This document shows positions 32,479 through 40,922 of a stretch of DNA of 64,000 bases, piece by piece (position 1 is the stretch's first letter; every line of letters begins with the position of its first letter). Source of the DNA: SHZI01 sp963802215 (GTDB lineage: Bacteria; Pseudomonadota; Gammaproteobacteria; Steroidobacterales; GCA-2729495); contig CAWDHQ010000002.1 of the NCBI GenBank assembly GCA_963802215.1, positions 372,001 through 436,000 on the forward strand. The letters are read 5' to 3'. The position numbers were made by a program, and so were the translations under genes. The notes below the pieces were generated by a model. That model was not told where the DNA came from, did not search any database, and saw only the letters and a list, made by a program, of their open reading frames with translations.

Positions 32479-33245
32479 ACGCCGAGGGCCGTCTCGTGGT
32501 TGACCACCGGCCCGTCCTTCTCCCAGAACGGCGGGAAGCGCATGGCCACGGCCGAGCAGGCCAGGGCGAAGGCGTGGAAGCCCGCAAACACCAGGGCGTT
32601 GCCGAACAGCGTGAAGTGGGTGAGCCCGATCAGCAGGAAGGGCATGTGGGCGAAGAGCACCTTCTTCGCGTTGGTGGCCCGGATGTTGTGGGGCGGGGAC
32701 ACGTGGATGTCCCACCAGCCGGACTGGTAGATCTGGCCGTAGCCCGACAGCAGGAAGAAGACCAGCACCGCTGTCACCCAGCGCGCAAAGCCGAAATCCT
32801 CCACCAGCGCCCACAGCACCAGGGTCAGCTGGGCGGAGCAGAGGCCCCAGACGAGGCCGAACAGGGACTGGGGAATCACGTACAGCCTGCGGTCGTGGGT
32901 CAGTGTTCCCCGGGGCCACCAGTACACGTATCCCCAGATTGCGGCAGCCGCCCAGAGGCCTGTCAGGCCCACCCACAGCGGATCAGACTGCTGGCCCGGC
33001 TGGACGCAGGGGCCGTGCACGAGAACCTTCAGGACGCCGGTGGCCCAGCTCAGCACGAGCACGACGGAGAAATAGAGGCTGGCCCGAAGCCAGGCCAGCG
33101 GCGGGCTGTGGACGTTGTCCGGGTGCCTGTTGCGCAGGACCAGGAACACCTGCGCCAGCACCGACGCTGACAGCAGCACGCCGAGTATCAGCCAGTCCTC
33201 GATCCCGCCGGAGTAGACCCGGGGCGGGTCGAACGTTCCCGTCAT
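32475..33245 (-). CDS. Multi-pass membrane protein of unknown function
   Basis: 256 residues with about seven hydrophobic helices (for example WLILGVLLSASVLAQVFLVL and VTAVLVFFLLSGYGQIY). The N-terminus carries a short polar stretch (TGTFDPPRVYSGGIED). I did not recognise the family. The stop is a REP TAG. The start overlaps the stop of the choice-of-anchor-D gene by 4 bases, so the two probably form one transcript. Confidence 0.65.
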   Translation of the reverse strand: MTGTFDPPRVYSGGIEDWLILGVLLSASVLAQVFLVLRNRHPDNVHSPPLAWLRASLYFSVVLVLSWATGVLKVLVHGPCVQPGQQSDPLWVGLTGLWAAAAIWGYVYWWPRGTLTHDRRLYVIPQSLFGLVWGLCSAQLTLVLWALVEDFGFARWVTAVLVFFLLSGYGQIYQSGWWDIHVSPPHNIRATNAKKVLFAHMPFLLIGLTHFTLFGNALVFAGFHAFALACSAVAMRFPPFWEKDGPVVNHETALGV

Positions 33246-35104
33246 CGGGACTGCTGGCGCCTCCAGCCCCAGATGCCGGATGCCCCCAGCAGCAGCAGGG
33301 TTGCCGGATCAACGGCCATGAAGCCACCATCGGCGCCGCCGGGGCTTGGCGTCGTCACGCCGCCCTCGCCGAGAGCGATCCCTGTGCCCGTCAGCTGGAC
33401 GACCACCGACGGGTCGTCAATGGCGTTGGAGGGGATGTCCAGGCTGCCGCTGTTGCTGCCGGTCGCCGACGGCGCATAGCGAACCGCCACGATGCAGCTC
33501 GTGCCGGGCGCCAGGGTCTGGTTAGAGCAGCCGTCGGAGACCACGCTGAACGGCGCCGCGACGGGGTTGGCGCCGGCGACTGCGCCGACCACCAGGTCCA
33601 GGCCGCCGCTGCTCGTCACCGTGATCGTCCGGTCGCGGACGGTGCCCTCGGTGACATTGCCGAAGGGGACGAGCAGGTCATTGTCCGGGAGGGTGTTGTC
33701 CGTCACGGTGATCCCGGGCGTGGCCAGCGAGGTGCCGGTGCCGCTCACTGACACTGTGACAGTCGGATCTGCCCCGTCGTTGGAGGGGATGTCGAAGGTG
33801 CCGGTGACGGCACCCGTCGCGGTGGGCTCGAAGCGCACGCCGATGGTGCAGCTGGCCAGCGGCGCCACCGGCTGGCCCGAGCAGTTGTCATTGACGAGGC
33901 TGAACGGCGCGACGAGCCCGCCGACGGCGCCCACCAGCAACTCCGCATTGCCGTCGTTGGTGACGGTAACCGTAGCCTCCGCGTTGTTGCCGATGAGCAA
34001 GCTGCCGAAGGGCACCGAAGTAGGGCTGACGCTGATGTTGGGCACCGGCTCGGCCGTGCCGTTGCCAGACACGGATACCGTGACCGACGGCTCGTCGGCA
34101 TCGTTGGAGGGAATGTCGAAACTATCGGGGAAGTTGCCGACGAAGCCCGGCGTGAAGGTGACGTCGAACGTGCAGCTGCCACCATTTGGCGCCAGCACGG
34201 CGGCCGTACAGTTGTCATTGGCCAGGGCGAAGGGCGGCGCGAGCGGGTTGGCGAGGCCCACGGTCTGGAGCCGCAGGCTGGCGCCGCCCGTGTTGGCCAC
34301 GGTCACGGTCTGGGTGGCGGTCGTGAGCTCGGTCACGTCGCCGAAGGCCACGCTGGTCGCCACGTCAATCTCCGGCACCACCGAGTTCATGGTGATGGAC
34401 AGGATCGAGTTGTTGCCCGTCTGGCCGATGTAGCTGGCGGTAAAGGTCTCGAAATCCGCGTCGTAGTCGATCACCAGCCGGTACCGGACCATGTCCAGCG
34501 TGAGGATCGGGATGATGGCGCAGAGCGGGCCCGAGCAGCTGCCGTTCGGCGCGCCGACGATCACCGAAAACGTGCTGAAGTCCACGGCCGTCGCGGGCGC
34601 CAGATCGACCAGGAATTCCGCCCGGCCGTTGGCGTCGACCGTGGCCACCTGGGGTGCCGTACTGAAGACCACCCCCGCGCCGCCGGCGTTCACCACCGTG
34701 GCGTTCGGCGTGCCGCCCTGGATCGTGAGTGAGATCGCCGGCACGGCGATCGTCCCGCCGGAAATTGTCAGCTGAGTACGGGCGCCGTTCAGGGACAGGT
34801 CCAGGTAGGAGCCCGAGGCAGGTACCGGCGTGATGCCGAGGGGTACGGCGTTCACGGCCCCGGTGGGGGTTGGCGAAATTACGATGTTGCGGTTGGGGCC
34901 GGGCTTGCCGTTGAAGAACGTGCACCAGGACGGGTCTGACGGGGTGCAGGCCGTGAGGGCGCCATCGAACGTCGCGCTGAACAGGTCGGTGAAGCCGTTG
35001 GCCGGGCTCGTGGTATCCACCGCGACGGGGGCGGACCAGGCCGGCAGTCCGACGTTGAGCAGGGCCAGGGCGGCCACGCCCCGCAGCATTGTTCCGGTCT
35101 TCAT
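33242..35104 (-). CDS. Choice-of-anchor D surface protein with C-terminal anchor segment
   Basis: 620 residues from the ATG at 35104, which has GGGGGAG 7 bases upstream; upstream in-frame ATGs are less suitable. Signal peptide (LRGVAALALLNVGLPAWSA). It contains three consecutive Ig-like repeats of about 110 residues of the ASH/choice-of-anchor-D type, with motifs such as VTVANTGGASLRL, SCTFDVTFTP and SFDIPSND. The C-terminus is Gly-rich, then DPATLLLLGASGIWGWRRQQSR, a motif, helix and Arg-tail sorting signal resembling JDVT-CTERM. It is likely delivered to the cell surface; the partner enzyme is not in the window. Confidence 0.82.
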   Translation of the reverse strand: MKTGTMLRGVAALALLNVGLPAWSAPVAVDTTSPANGFTDLFSATFDGALTACTPSDPSWCTFFNGKPGPNRNIVISPTPTGAVNAVPLGITPVPASGSYLDLSLNGARTQLTISGGTIAVPAISLTIQGGTPNATVVNAGGAGVVFSTAPQVATVDANGRAEFLVDLAPATAVDFSTFSVIVGAPNGSCSGPLCAIIPILTLDMVRYRLVIDYDADFETFTASYIGQTGNNSILSITMNSVVPEIDVATSVAFGDVTELTTATQTVTVANTGGASLRLQTVGLANPLAPPFALANDNCTAAVLAPNGGSCTFDVTFTPGFVGNFPDSFDIPSNDADEPSVTVSVSGNGTAEPVPNISVSPTSVPFGSLLIGNNAEATVTVTNDGNAELLVGAVGGLVAPFSLVNDNCSGQPVAPLASCTIGVRFEPTATGAVTGTFDIPSNDGADPTVTVSVSGTGTSLATPGITVTDNTLPDNDLLVPFGNVTEGTVRDRTITVTSSGGLDLVVGAVAGANPVAAPFSVVSDGCSNQTLAPGTSCIVAVRYAPSATGSNSGSLDIPSNAIDDPSVVVQLTGTGIALGEGGVTTPSPGGADGGFMAVDPATLLLLGASGIWGWRRQQSR

Positions 35105-35174
35105 CCAGTTTCTCCCCCGGGCCTTGGCCGGCAGGTCGCCGATGTTGGAATTGTTGTCTTGCTTGCGCATGGGC

Positions 35175-37742
35175 CTACTCCCCGAAACGGTAGCTGGCCT
35201 GCAGGGCCACGCTGCGAGACCGCTCGACGAAGCCGTACCACGTGGGCGAGCCGAACTGGCTGAATGCCAGGGGCGTGTCATTCGCGTAGGAAACCACTTC
35301 CTCGTCGGTCAGGTTGCGGCCGAGGATCGCGACTTCCCACTTGTCGTCGATCTGCGCCAGTGCCACCCGCAGGTTCCAGATGGCGTAGGCGTCCTGCTCG
35401 ATCCGTGGGTCCAGGTTCTGGGACGGGTTGTATTCGGTCGTGAACTGGGTATCCAGGGTGGAGCGGAAGAGGAGGTTCTCGGTCAGCGGGTGCTCGTAGT
35501 TGACCGCCAGGTTGCCCGAGAAGTCCGCGACATACTGGTTCGTCTTGCCGGTGTAATCGCAGAAGCCGTTGGGCGAGGTGGGTGCCTGGCCCTGGTTGCA
35601 CTGGCCGTTCTGGAAGTCGTCGAACTCGAAGTCCAGGTAGCCCAGGGAGCCGTTCATGGACCAGTCGTCCGTGATGGCCCAGCGGCCGTCCAGTTCCACG
35701 CCCTGGGTAATGGCCTTCGCGGCATTGCCCACGTTGAAGCCCAGCGTGCCGTCGAAGATGCTGACCTGCAGGTCGTCGAAGGTCGTGTAGAACACGGCGA
35801 CGTTGATCTCGGCCGTGCCGTTCAGCAGGGAGATCTTCGAGCCCACCTCGAAGGCCGTGGCCTGCTCGTCCTCGAACTCGAAGGAACCCGGGGGTACCAG
35901 TGAGTTGACCTGCTCCTCCAGGTTGGCGGGGAACAACGTACCCGCGCCGGTGCTGCCGACCGGTGCGGGCTCGCTGTTGGAGCGCACGTCGAAGCCGCCG
36001 CTCTTGAAGCCGGTCTTGATGGAGCCGTAGAGGAGGACGTCGTCGGTCAGGTCGAAGTCGGTGACCAGCTCCCAGGCGGTGTTGTCTTCCTCCCGTGCAC
36101 CACTTAACTGGTGGAAGGACACGTCGAAGATGGAGGCGAACAGCACGGCACCGGCGGAGAGGCGGTCGAAGTCGTTGGCATCGTTGAGGTTGAAGGGATT
36201 CCGGTCCAGGTCCCCCTCGCGCAGGATGCGGATGGCTTCTTTCTCGATGTGGCTGTAGCGCAGGCCCACGCTGCCGCGCCAGCGCTCGGTGATGTCGTAG
36301 CTCACCTGGCCGAAGACCGAGCTGTTGTAGGTGTTCTGCTCGAAGTCCCGGAATGCCGAGGTGTCGCCCAGGGAGTCAAAGGCTCCCTCGGGGTCGCCGG
36401 TGGTCGCGTAGCCCACCAGCCGCACCACGCCGCTGTCCACTGGCAGGAAGATCTGGTCGCCGAAGTCCAGCTCGTCGGCCTGGTAATACAGGCCCGTCAC
36501 GTAGCGCAGGCGTCCGTCCTGGGGGGAGGTCAGGCGCAGCTCGATGCTGTCCTGGCTGTAGTCCTCCTTGGAATTCAGCAGGAATTGTGCCGCGCCGGTG
36601 AAGTCGCAGTCGCAGTCCTCCGAGTAGTCGTACTCCAGGTGGGCGAGAGTGGCCGTCAGCGTGTGGTCGCCCAGGGCGAAGTTCACGGTGCCGACGATCG
36701 AGGTGATGTCGTTGTCGCTCTTATCGCCGTTGGATTGCCGGTCGTAGTTCAGGGTGCCGTCCCGCAGGCCGGGGTTGTCCAAGACATAGTCCGTGGCCGG
36801 ATCGAAGTCCGGGCCGATCGCCGGCGGGGGGCCGTCGAAGAACATGTCGAGGAATTCCAGGTAGTTGTATCCCGGGCCCCACAGAGCCGAACTGCCGGTG
36901 TTGTTGCTGAAGCCCGTCTGGCTCGAGCCACGGGTGACGGCAGGGTCGGCCCGGACGATCTCGATCTGCCGGCCCTTCACGTCGAAGCCGTTGGTCTCGA
37001 ACTTCAGGGTCCCGTCCACCGTCTCGCCCTGGAAGCCGAAGGTGATGCGGGCGCTGGTCTCCTCCCGGTCCGGTTCGTCACGGGAGAGGAGGGTGTTGTC
37101 GATATAGCCGTCCATGGTCCGGTAGCGGCCGGCAAACCGCGCTCCCCACTCGAGGCCGAAGAGCTCGCCGAGGGGACCGGAGATCGTGGCGTTCAGCTCC
37201 TGCTCGTTATGGTCCGGTTCGTACAGGCCGCTGACCCGGGCCTCGAAGGTGTCCGTCGGCTTGGCCGTGGTGAAGTTGAGGGCGCCCGCGATGCTGTTGT
37301 TGCCGAGAAGGATGGCCTGCGGCCCCCGGAGCGCTTCCGCCTGGGCCATGTCCATGAAGGGCGCCCGGGTAAGCTGGGCCCGCCCGTAGTAGACGCCGTC
37401 GATGTACATGCCCACCGACTGCTCGAAGCCCTGGTTGATGCCGGACCCGATGCCGCGGACGTAGAGATTGGTACCGATTCCCGTTTCGGACATGGCGAAG
37501 TTCGGGACGTAGGACACCAGTTCCTCGACCCGGCTGATGCCCTGTTCGGCCATGACGTCGCCGGTCAGTACCACCACCGAGAGCGGCGCTTCCTGCAGGC
37601 TTTCAGTCACTTTCCGGGCTGTGACGGTGATCTCTTCCAGGACTTCCTGGGCCCCTGCGGGCTGGACCGGAGCATATCCGGTGAGGAGAAGGACCCCTGC
37701 GGCGGCACTCTTGGCGACGGAGCGGCGAGGCGACTTGTGCAT
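35175..37742 (-). CDS. TonB-dependent outer-membrane receptor
   Basis: 855 residues. N-terminal signal (SAAAGVLLLTGYAPVQPAGA), then plug beginning VLEEITVTARKVTESLQEAPLSVVVLTG. The plug motif is LRGPQAILLGNNSIAGALNFTTAKP and the plug ends before a long barrel; it finishes with LQASYRFGE. No substrate-specific feature is readable. It is transcribed away from the small-peptide gene, with 156 bases between the two start codons, and is followed by the choice-of-anchor-D gene in the same direction. Confidence 0.92.
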   Translation of the reverse strand: MHKSPRRSVAKSAAAGVLLLTGYAPVQPAGAQEVLEEITVTARKVTESLQEAPLSVVVLTGDVMAEQGISRVEELVSYVPNFAMSETGIGTNLYVRGIGSGINQGFEQSVGMYIDGVYYGRAQLTRAPFMDMAQAEALRGPQAILLGNNSIAGALNFTTAKPTDTFEARVSGLYEPDHNEQELNATISGPLGELFGLEWGARFAGRYRTMDGYIDNTLLSRDEPDREETSARITFGFQGETVDGTLKFETNGFDVKGRQIEIVRADPAVTRGSSQTGFSNNTGSSALWGPGYNYLEFLDMFFDGPPPAIGPDFDPATDYVLDNPGLRDGTLNYDRQSNGDKSDNDITSIVGTVNFALGDHTLTATLAHLEYDYSEDCDCDFTGAAQFLLNSKEDYSQDSIELRLTSPQDGRLRYVTGLYYQADELDFGDQIFLPVDSGVVRLVGYATTGDPEGAFDSLGDTSAFRDFEQNTYNSSVFGQVSYDITERWRGSVGLRYSHIEKEAIRILREGDLDRNPFNLNDANDFDRLSAGAVLFASIFDVSFHQLSGAREEDNTAWELVTDFDLTDDVLLYGSIKTGFKSGGFDVRSNSEPAPVGSTGAGTLFPANLEEQVNSLVPPGSFEFEDEQATAFEVGSKISLLNGTAEINVAVFYTTFDDLQVSIFDGTLGFNVGNAAKAITQGVELDGRWAITDDWSMNGSLGYLDFEFDDFQNGQCNQGQAPTSPNGFCDYTGKTNQYVADFSGNLAVNYEHPLTENLLFRSTLDTQFTTEYNPSQNLDPRIEQDAYAIWNLRVALAQIDDKWEVAILGRNLTDEEVVSYANDTPLAFSQFGSPTWYGFVERSRSVALQASYRFGE

Positions 37743-37820
37743 GTTTTTATACCCCCACTTTCGAGACTAGCACACCTGTGACCGGGTCCCGCCAGTCACC
37801 CGGATTGTGTGCGCCGCATC

Positions 37821-37849
37821 TTGGAATTTTCGCCGGGACGCCGGATACT
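37821..37849 (+). promoter_or_regulatory. Candidate sigma-70-like promoter of the small peptide gene
   Basis: TTGGAA at 37821-37826 and GATACT at 37844-37849 with a 17-base spacer, 50 bases before the peptide ATG. Between promoter and ribosome site lies a hairpin TGGGC-TAA-GCCCA (37866-37878) that could affect translation. Match quality is moderate. Confidence 0.45.
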
Positions 37850-37882
37850 CAAGGCGTCGTCCCCATGGGCTAAGCCCACGTA

Positions 37883-37896
37883 TAAAGGAGGTGATC
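37883..37896 (+). promoter_or_regulatory. Extended Shine-Dalgarno of the small peptide gene
   Basis: AAGGAGGTGATCC is complementary, over 13 bases, to the 3' end of 16S rRNA (GGATCACCTCCTT). The distance from GGAGG to the ATG is 7 bases. This is about as strong as a ribosome site can be and decides the start at 37899. Confidence 0.85.
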
Positions 37897-37898
37897 CA

Positions 37899-37997
37899 AT
37901 GTCTAGTGAGATTATCGCGGTGTCCATCCACCCTACGTGTCTCGGCCTGACCGTGGACCTTGATCTGGACCACTCCTTCCCGGTGGCTAGCTGCTAG
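37899..37997 (+). CDS. 32-residue peptide, possible secreted or modified peptide precursor
   Basis: The frame starts MSSEIIAVSIHPT and ends TVDLDLDHSFPVASC. It contains cysteines at positions 14 and 32 (the last residue). The centre has an alternating Asp-Leu run (VDLDLD) after a threonine. It is preceded by an extremely strong ribosome site and a promoter-like sequence, and followed by a hairpin terminator at 38075, so it looks like a dedicated small gene. No known family was recognised. Ideas: a ribosomally made peptide precursor modified by the downstream ATP-grasp enzyme, a small regulatory peptide, or a small membrane-associated peptide. None is shown by the sequence alone. Confidence 0.6.
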   Translation: MSSEIIAVSIHPTCLGLTVDLDLDHSFPVASC

Positions 37998-38074
37998 CGA
38001 CGTCACCCACAGGCTCGAGCGCGCCCCTTCAGAAGGGCTCGCCAGGCAAGGGGATTGGGGACACCCGGTCTCAC

Positions 38075-38108
38075 GAAGGGCCGCAGCGATGCGGCCCTTC
38101 TCTTTTTT
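38075..38108 (+). terminator. Rho-independent terminator after the peptide gene
   Basis: Ten-base stem GAAGGGCCGC / GCGGCCCTTC with an AGCGAT loop, then TCTTTTTT. It ends the peptide transcript before the peptidase gene. A second weaker hairpin (CCCTTC/GAAGGG) lies at about 38025-38038. Confidence 0.9.
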
Positions 38109-38124
38109 GGGGGGCTGAGCGACT

Positions 38125-38181
38125 GTAGGAGCGCCTTCAGGCGCGACCGGCGAGGGATGTCGCGGCTGAAGCCGCTCCTAC
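38125..38181. repeat. Two REP units upstream of the peptidase gene
   Basis: A plus-oriented unit (38125-38147, CTTCAG loop) and a minus-oriented unit (38159-38181). They lie between the terminator and the peptidase start, and do not supply a stop codon. Confidence 0.88.
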
Positions 38182-38192
38182 AAGGCAATAGC

Positions 38193-39203
38193 ATGCTCTG
38201 GTGGTCCAAGCTGGATGATGAGGCGCTGCTCGACCTGCGCTTCAACGACCTCGGGCTGAGGCTCGAGGAGAGTCCTCTCAAGCCCGCGCTCGACCGCCTC
38301 GACAGGGAGCTCGAGCGCAGGAGCTTCCGCTTCCGCCCCCACGTCTGGCTGTCGGTCGAGTGGTTCTGCCCGGACGGCGTGCCCGGCTTCGCAATCCCCT
38401 TCTACCTCGCACATCCACGGCTCGCCGCCCTCGAGCGCCGCCAGATGCACGAGGTCGAGGGAGGCAATGCCCGCTGGCTGCAGCGGATCCTGCGCCACGA
38501 AACAGGCCACGCCATCGACAACGCCTACCGGTTCCGCCTGCGCAAGCGCTGGCGGCAGGTCTTCGGCCCGGCATCGCGACCCTACCCGACCCGCTACGCG
38601 CCGCGCACGATGAGCCGCAACTACGTGATGCATCTTGGCCACTGGTATGCCCAGAGCCATCCATCCGAGGATTTCGCGGAGACCTTCGCCGTCTGGCTTG
38701 CGCCGAACTCCACCTGGCGCGCGGACTACGAGCACTGGCACGCGCTGCGCAAGCTGCGCTACGTGGACGAGTTGATGGCGGAAGTCCGCGACGAGCGGCC
38801 GCCGGTGCGGGGAAGGGTCCGCGTCGAACCCCTCGAGACGAACCGCAGCACCTTGCGCGAGCACTACGCCGAGAAACTCCACTACTCCGATCGCACCGAG
38901 GCCGGACGCTACGACATGCGGCTGCGGCGCGTCTTCGCGCCCATGGCGCAGAACCCGGGGCGTCCCGCTGCGGCGGCATTCCTGCGCCAGGTCCGCCCGG
39001 AGCTCACGCGCCTGCTGGTGCGGCGGTCGCGGCTGCACCCTTACCTGGTGCACCATGTCATGCGCATGGTCATCCGCCGCGCGAGGGAGCTCGACCTGTG
39101 CGTTAACCAGCCCCTCCGGCTCTCCAAGCGCGAGGTGTTTGGCCTGCTGGAACGTATCCTGTTCGACTTTGTACGCCGTGGCCGGGAGCGCTACGCCCTA
39201 TGA
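38193..39203 (+). CDS. Putative zinc-binding metallopeptidase (Peptidase_Mx-like)
   Basis: 336 residues. Zinc motif HETGH at residues 102-106, with the downstream HPSEDFAETFAVWL segment (about 156-169) that supplies the third ligand in this family. The N-terminal zinc-ribbon seen in some relatives is absent. The protein has no signal peptide, so it acts in the cytoplasm. The ATG at 38193 has weak AAGG upstream. It overlaps the ATP-grasp gene by 4 bases (ATGA), so both are made from one message. Target is unknown; a role in trimming or maturing a peptide is inferred from the neighbours. Confidence 0.78.
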   Translation: MLWWSKLDDEALLDLRFNDLGLRLEESPLKPALDRLDRELERRSFRFRPHVWLSVEWFCPDGVPGFAIPFYLAHPRLAALERRQMHEVEGGNARWLQRILRHETGHAIDNAYRFRLRKRWRQVFGPASRPYPTRYAPRTMSRNYVMHLGHWYAQSHPSEDFAETFAVWLAPNSTWRADYEHWHALRKLRYVDELMAEVRDERPPVRGRVRVEPLETNRSTLREHYAEKLHYSDRTEAGRYDMRLRRVFAPMAQNPGRPAAAAFLRQVRPELTRLLVRRSRLHPYLVHHVMRMVIRRARELDLCVNQPLRLSKREVFGLLERILFDFVRRGRERYAL

Positions 39204-40225
39204 AGAAACTCCGTGTCCTCGTCCTCACCCACGAGAGCCTCGTGCCACCGGACTCGCTGGACGGGCATTCCCAGCAGGAGATCGACGAGTGGCAGACCGA
39301 GTACGACGTGATGTCCTGCCTGCGGCAGGCCGGCCACGAGGTCCAGGTGCTGGGCCTGTACGACAACCTGGGCGATCTCCGCACCCGGATCACCGAGTGG
39401 CAGCCCGACGTGGCCTTCAACCTGCTGCAGGAATTCCAGGGCATCGTCACCTACGACCAGCACATCGTCGCCTACCTGGAGCTCATGCGGCAGCCCTACA
39501 CGGGCTGCAACCCCCGCGGGATGATGCTGTCCCGGGACAAGGTCCTGTCCAAGCAGATCCTGACCTACCACCGGATCCCGACGCCCCAGTTCGCACTGTT
39601 CCGGCGGGGCCGCCGCTACCGGCTGTCGAAGAAGCTCACCTACCCGCTGTTCGTGAAATCGGCAACGGAGGACGCCTCGCTGGGCATCTCCCAGGCGTCC
39701 ATCGTGGAGGACCGCGCGCACCTGAAGGAGCGCATCGACTTCATCCACGATCACACCAAGACCGACGCCCTGGTGGAGGAGTATATCGAGGGCCGGGAGC
39801 TCTACGTTGCGGTGGACGGTAACGAGCGGCTGACCACCTATCCGGTGTGGGAGATGGACTTCGGCACCCTGCCCGACGTGATGGCCGGTATCGCCACCCG
39901 CAAGGTGAAATGGGACCGGAAGTACCAGCAGAAGCACGGCATCCGCACGGGCAAGGCGGCCGGTCTCAATCCCGCCGCGGAGGAGCAGCTAAGGCGCTAC
40001 AGCAAGCGCATCTACCGGGCCCTGCACCACTCCGGCTACGCGCGCATGGATTTCCGGCTGCGGCCCGATGGGCGGGTGTACCTGCTCGAGGCCAACTGCA
40101 ATCCGAACCTCAGCAAGAACGAGGATTTTGCCGCTGCCGCTGCCAACGGCGGCGTGGCCTACGAGGGGCTGCTGGAAAGGCTCATGCGCCTCGGGCTCGG
40201 CTATGAAGTGGAGTGGCGGGAGTAG
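39200..40225 (+). CDS. ATP-grasp ligase of the D-Ala-D-Ala ligase type
   Basis: 341 residues. The ATP-grasp core has PLFVKSATEDASLGISQASIV (phosphate-binding loop), EEYIEGRELYVAV (central strand) and DFRLRPDGRVYLLEANCNPNLS (Mg ligands Glu and Asn). An N-terminal domain starts KKLRVLVLTHESLVPPDSLDG. Real Ddl enzymes link two D-alanines; this protein is more divergent and sits with a peptidase, so another carboxylate-amine ligation is likely. It starts inside the peptidase stop (ATGA). A second copy of a Ddl for cell-wall synthesis is expected elsewhere in the genome. Confidence 0.8.
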   Translation: MKKLRVLVLTHESLVPPDSLDGHSQQEIDEWQTEYDVMSCLRQAGHEVQVLGLYDNLGDLRTRITEWQPDVAFNLLQEFQGIVTYDQHIVAYLELMRQPYTGCNPRGMMLSRDKVLSKQILTYHRIPTPQFALFRRGRRYRLSKKLTYPLFVKSATEDASLGISQASIVEDRAHLKERIDFIHDHTKTDALVEEYIEGRELYVAVDGNERLTTYPVWEMDFGTLPDVMAGIATRKVKWDRKYQQKHGIRTGKAAGLNPAAEEQLRRYSKRIYRALHHSGYARMDFRLRPDGRVYLLEANCNPNLSKNEDFAAAAANGGVAYEGLLERLMRLGLGYEVEWRE

Positions 40226-40855
40226 TCACTGCGGCTGGGCGAGTTGCCCCAGGTAATCCATGGTCGTCTGCAGGTCGATGACATCGGCGTAGCGGCGGCC
40301 CACGTCCCGCAGGTTGTCATGGTGCGGGCCTTCTTCCATGTCCCCGCAGCAGTCCTCCGGGACCATCGTCCGGTAGCCGTGGGAGAAGCTGTCCACGATG
40401 GTGGCCCGCACGCAGCCGCTGGTGACGCAGCCCGTGACCAGCACCGTGTCCACGCCAGCCTTGGTCAGGAAGGTCTGCAAGGGCGTGCCGAAGAACATGG
40501 ATGGTGCCGACTTGGTGAAGTGGAAGTCGTAGGCCGCGTCGTGGATGCGCGGGTCCATGACGGTGGCAGGGTCGCCGTGGAACCAGCCGGAGTAGAGCGT
40601 CTCGATCTTCCAGTAGCCCATGTCCCGGGCGCTGCCCCAGGCCGTGGCGCAGGTGGCGACGGGGACGTTGCGGCGACGTGCCTCGCGGAGCAGGGTCACG
40701 GTGTTCGCGAGCGCGCGGTGTACGTGGGGTGACCGCCCCATCCGGAACCCGGGTTGGGTGAAGCCTGCCTGCAGGTCCACCACGATGACGGCCGGCCGCT
40801 GGCCGAAGCCGATGGAGCGGGAGCCATAGCCCGCCACGGTGAATCCGTCCGACAT
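40226..40855 (-). CDS. Isochorismatase-family cysteine hydrolase
   Basis: About 209 residues from the ATG at 40855 (GGGAG upstream; an in-frame GTG lies three codons earlier). The triad is Asp (AVIVVDLQ), Lys (HFTKSAPSMFFG) and Cys (VTGCVTSGCVRATIVDS), a fold shared by N-carbamoylsarcosine amidases, nicotinamidases and isochorismatases. The GCVTSGCV form is close to N-carbamoylsarcosine amidohydrolase. It is convergent with the ATP-grasp gene with no gap, so a functional link is possible but not shown. Confidence 0.82.
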   Translation of the reverse strand: MSDGFTVAGYGSRSIGFGQRPAVIVVDLQAGFTQPGFRMGRSPHVHRALANTVTLLREARRRNVPVATCATAWGSARDMGYWKIETLYSGWFHGDPATVMDPRIHDAAYDFHFTKSAPSMFFGTPLQTFLTKAGVDTVLVTGCVTSGCVRATIVDSFSHGYRTMVPEDCCGDMEEGPHHDNLRDVGRRYADVIDLQTTMDYLGQLAQPQ

Positions 40856-40922
40856 TCCGCGCACTCCCGGAGCGGTCGACCGGGCTATCTTGCCTGCACC
40901 CGGCCGCCCGCTGGAAGTGGCG

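Noticed and set aside
37883..37896. Fragment of a 16S rRNA gene on the opposite strand
   Set aside because: The 13-base match to the 16S 3' end is explained by a very strong ribosome site; no further 16S sequence surrounds it.
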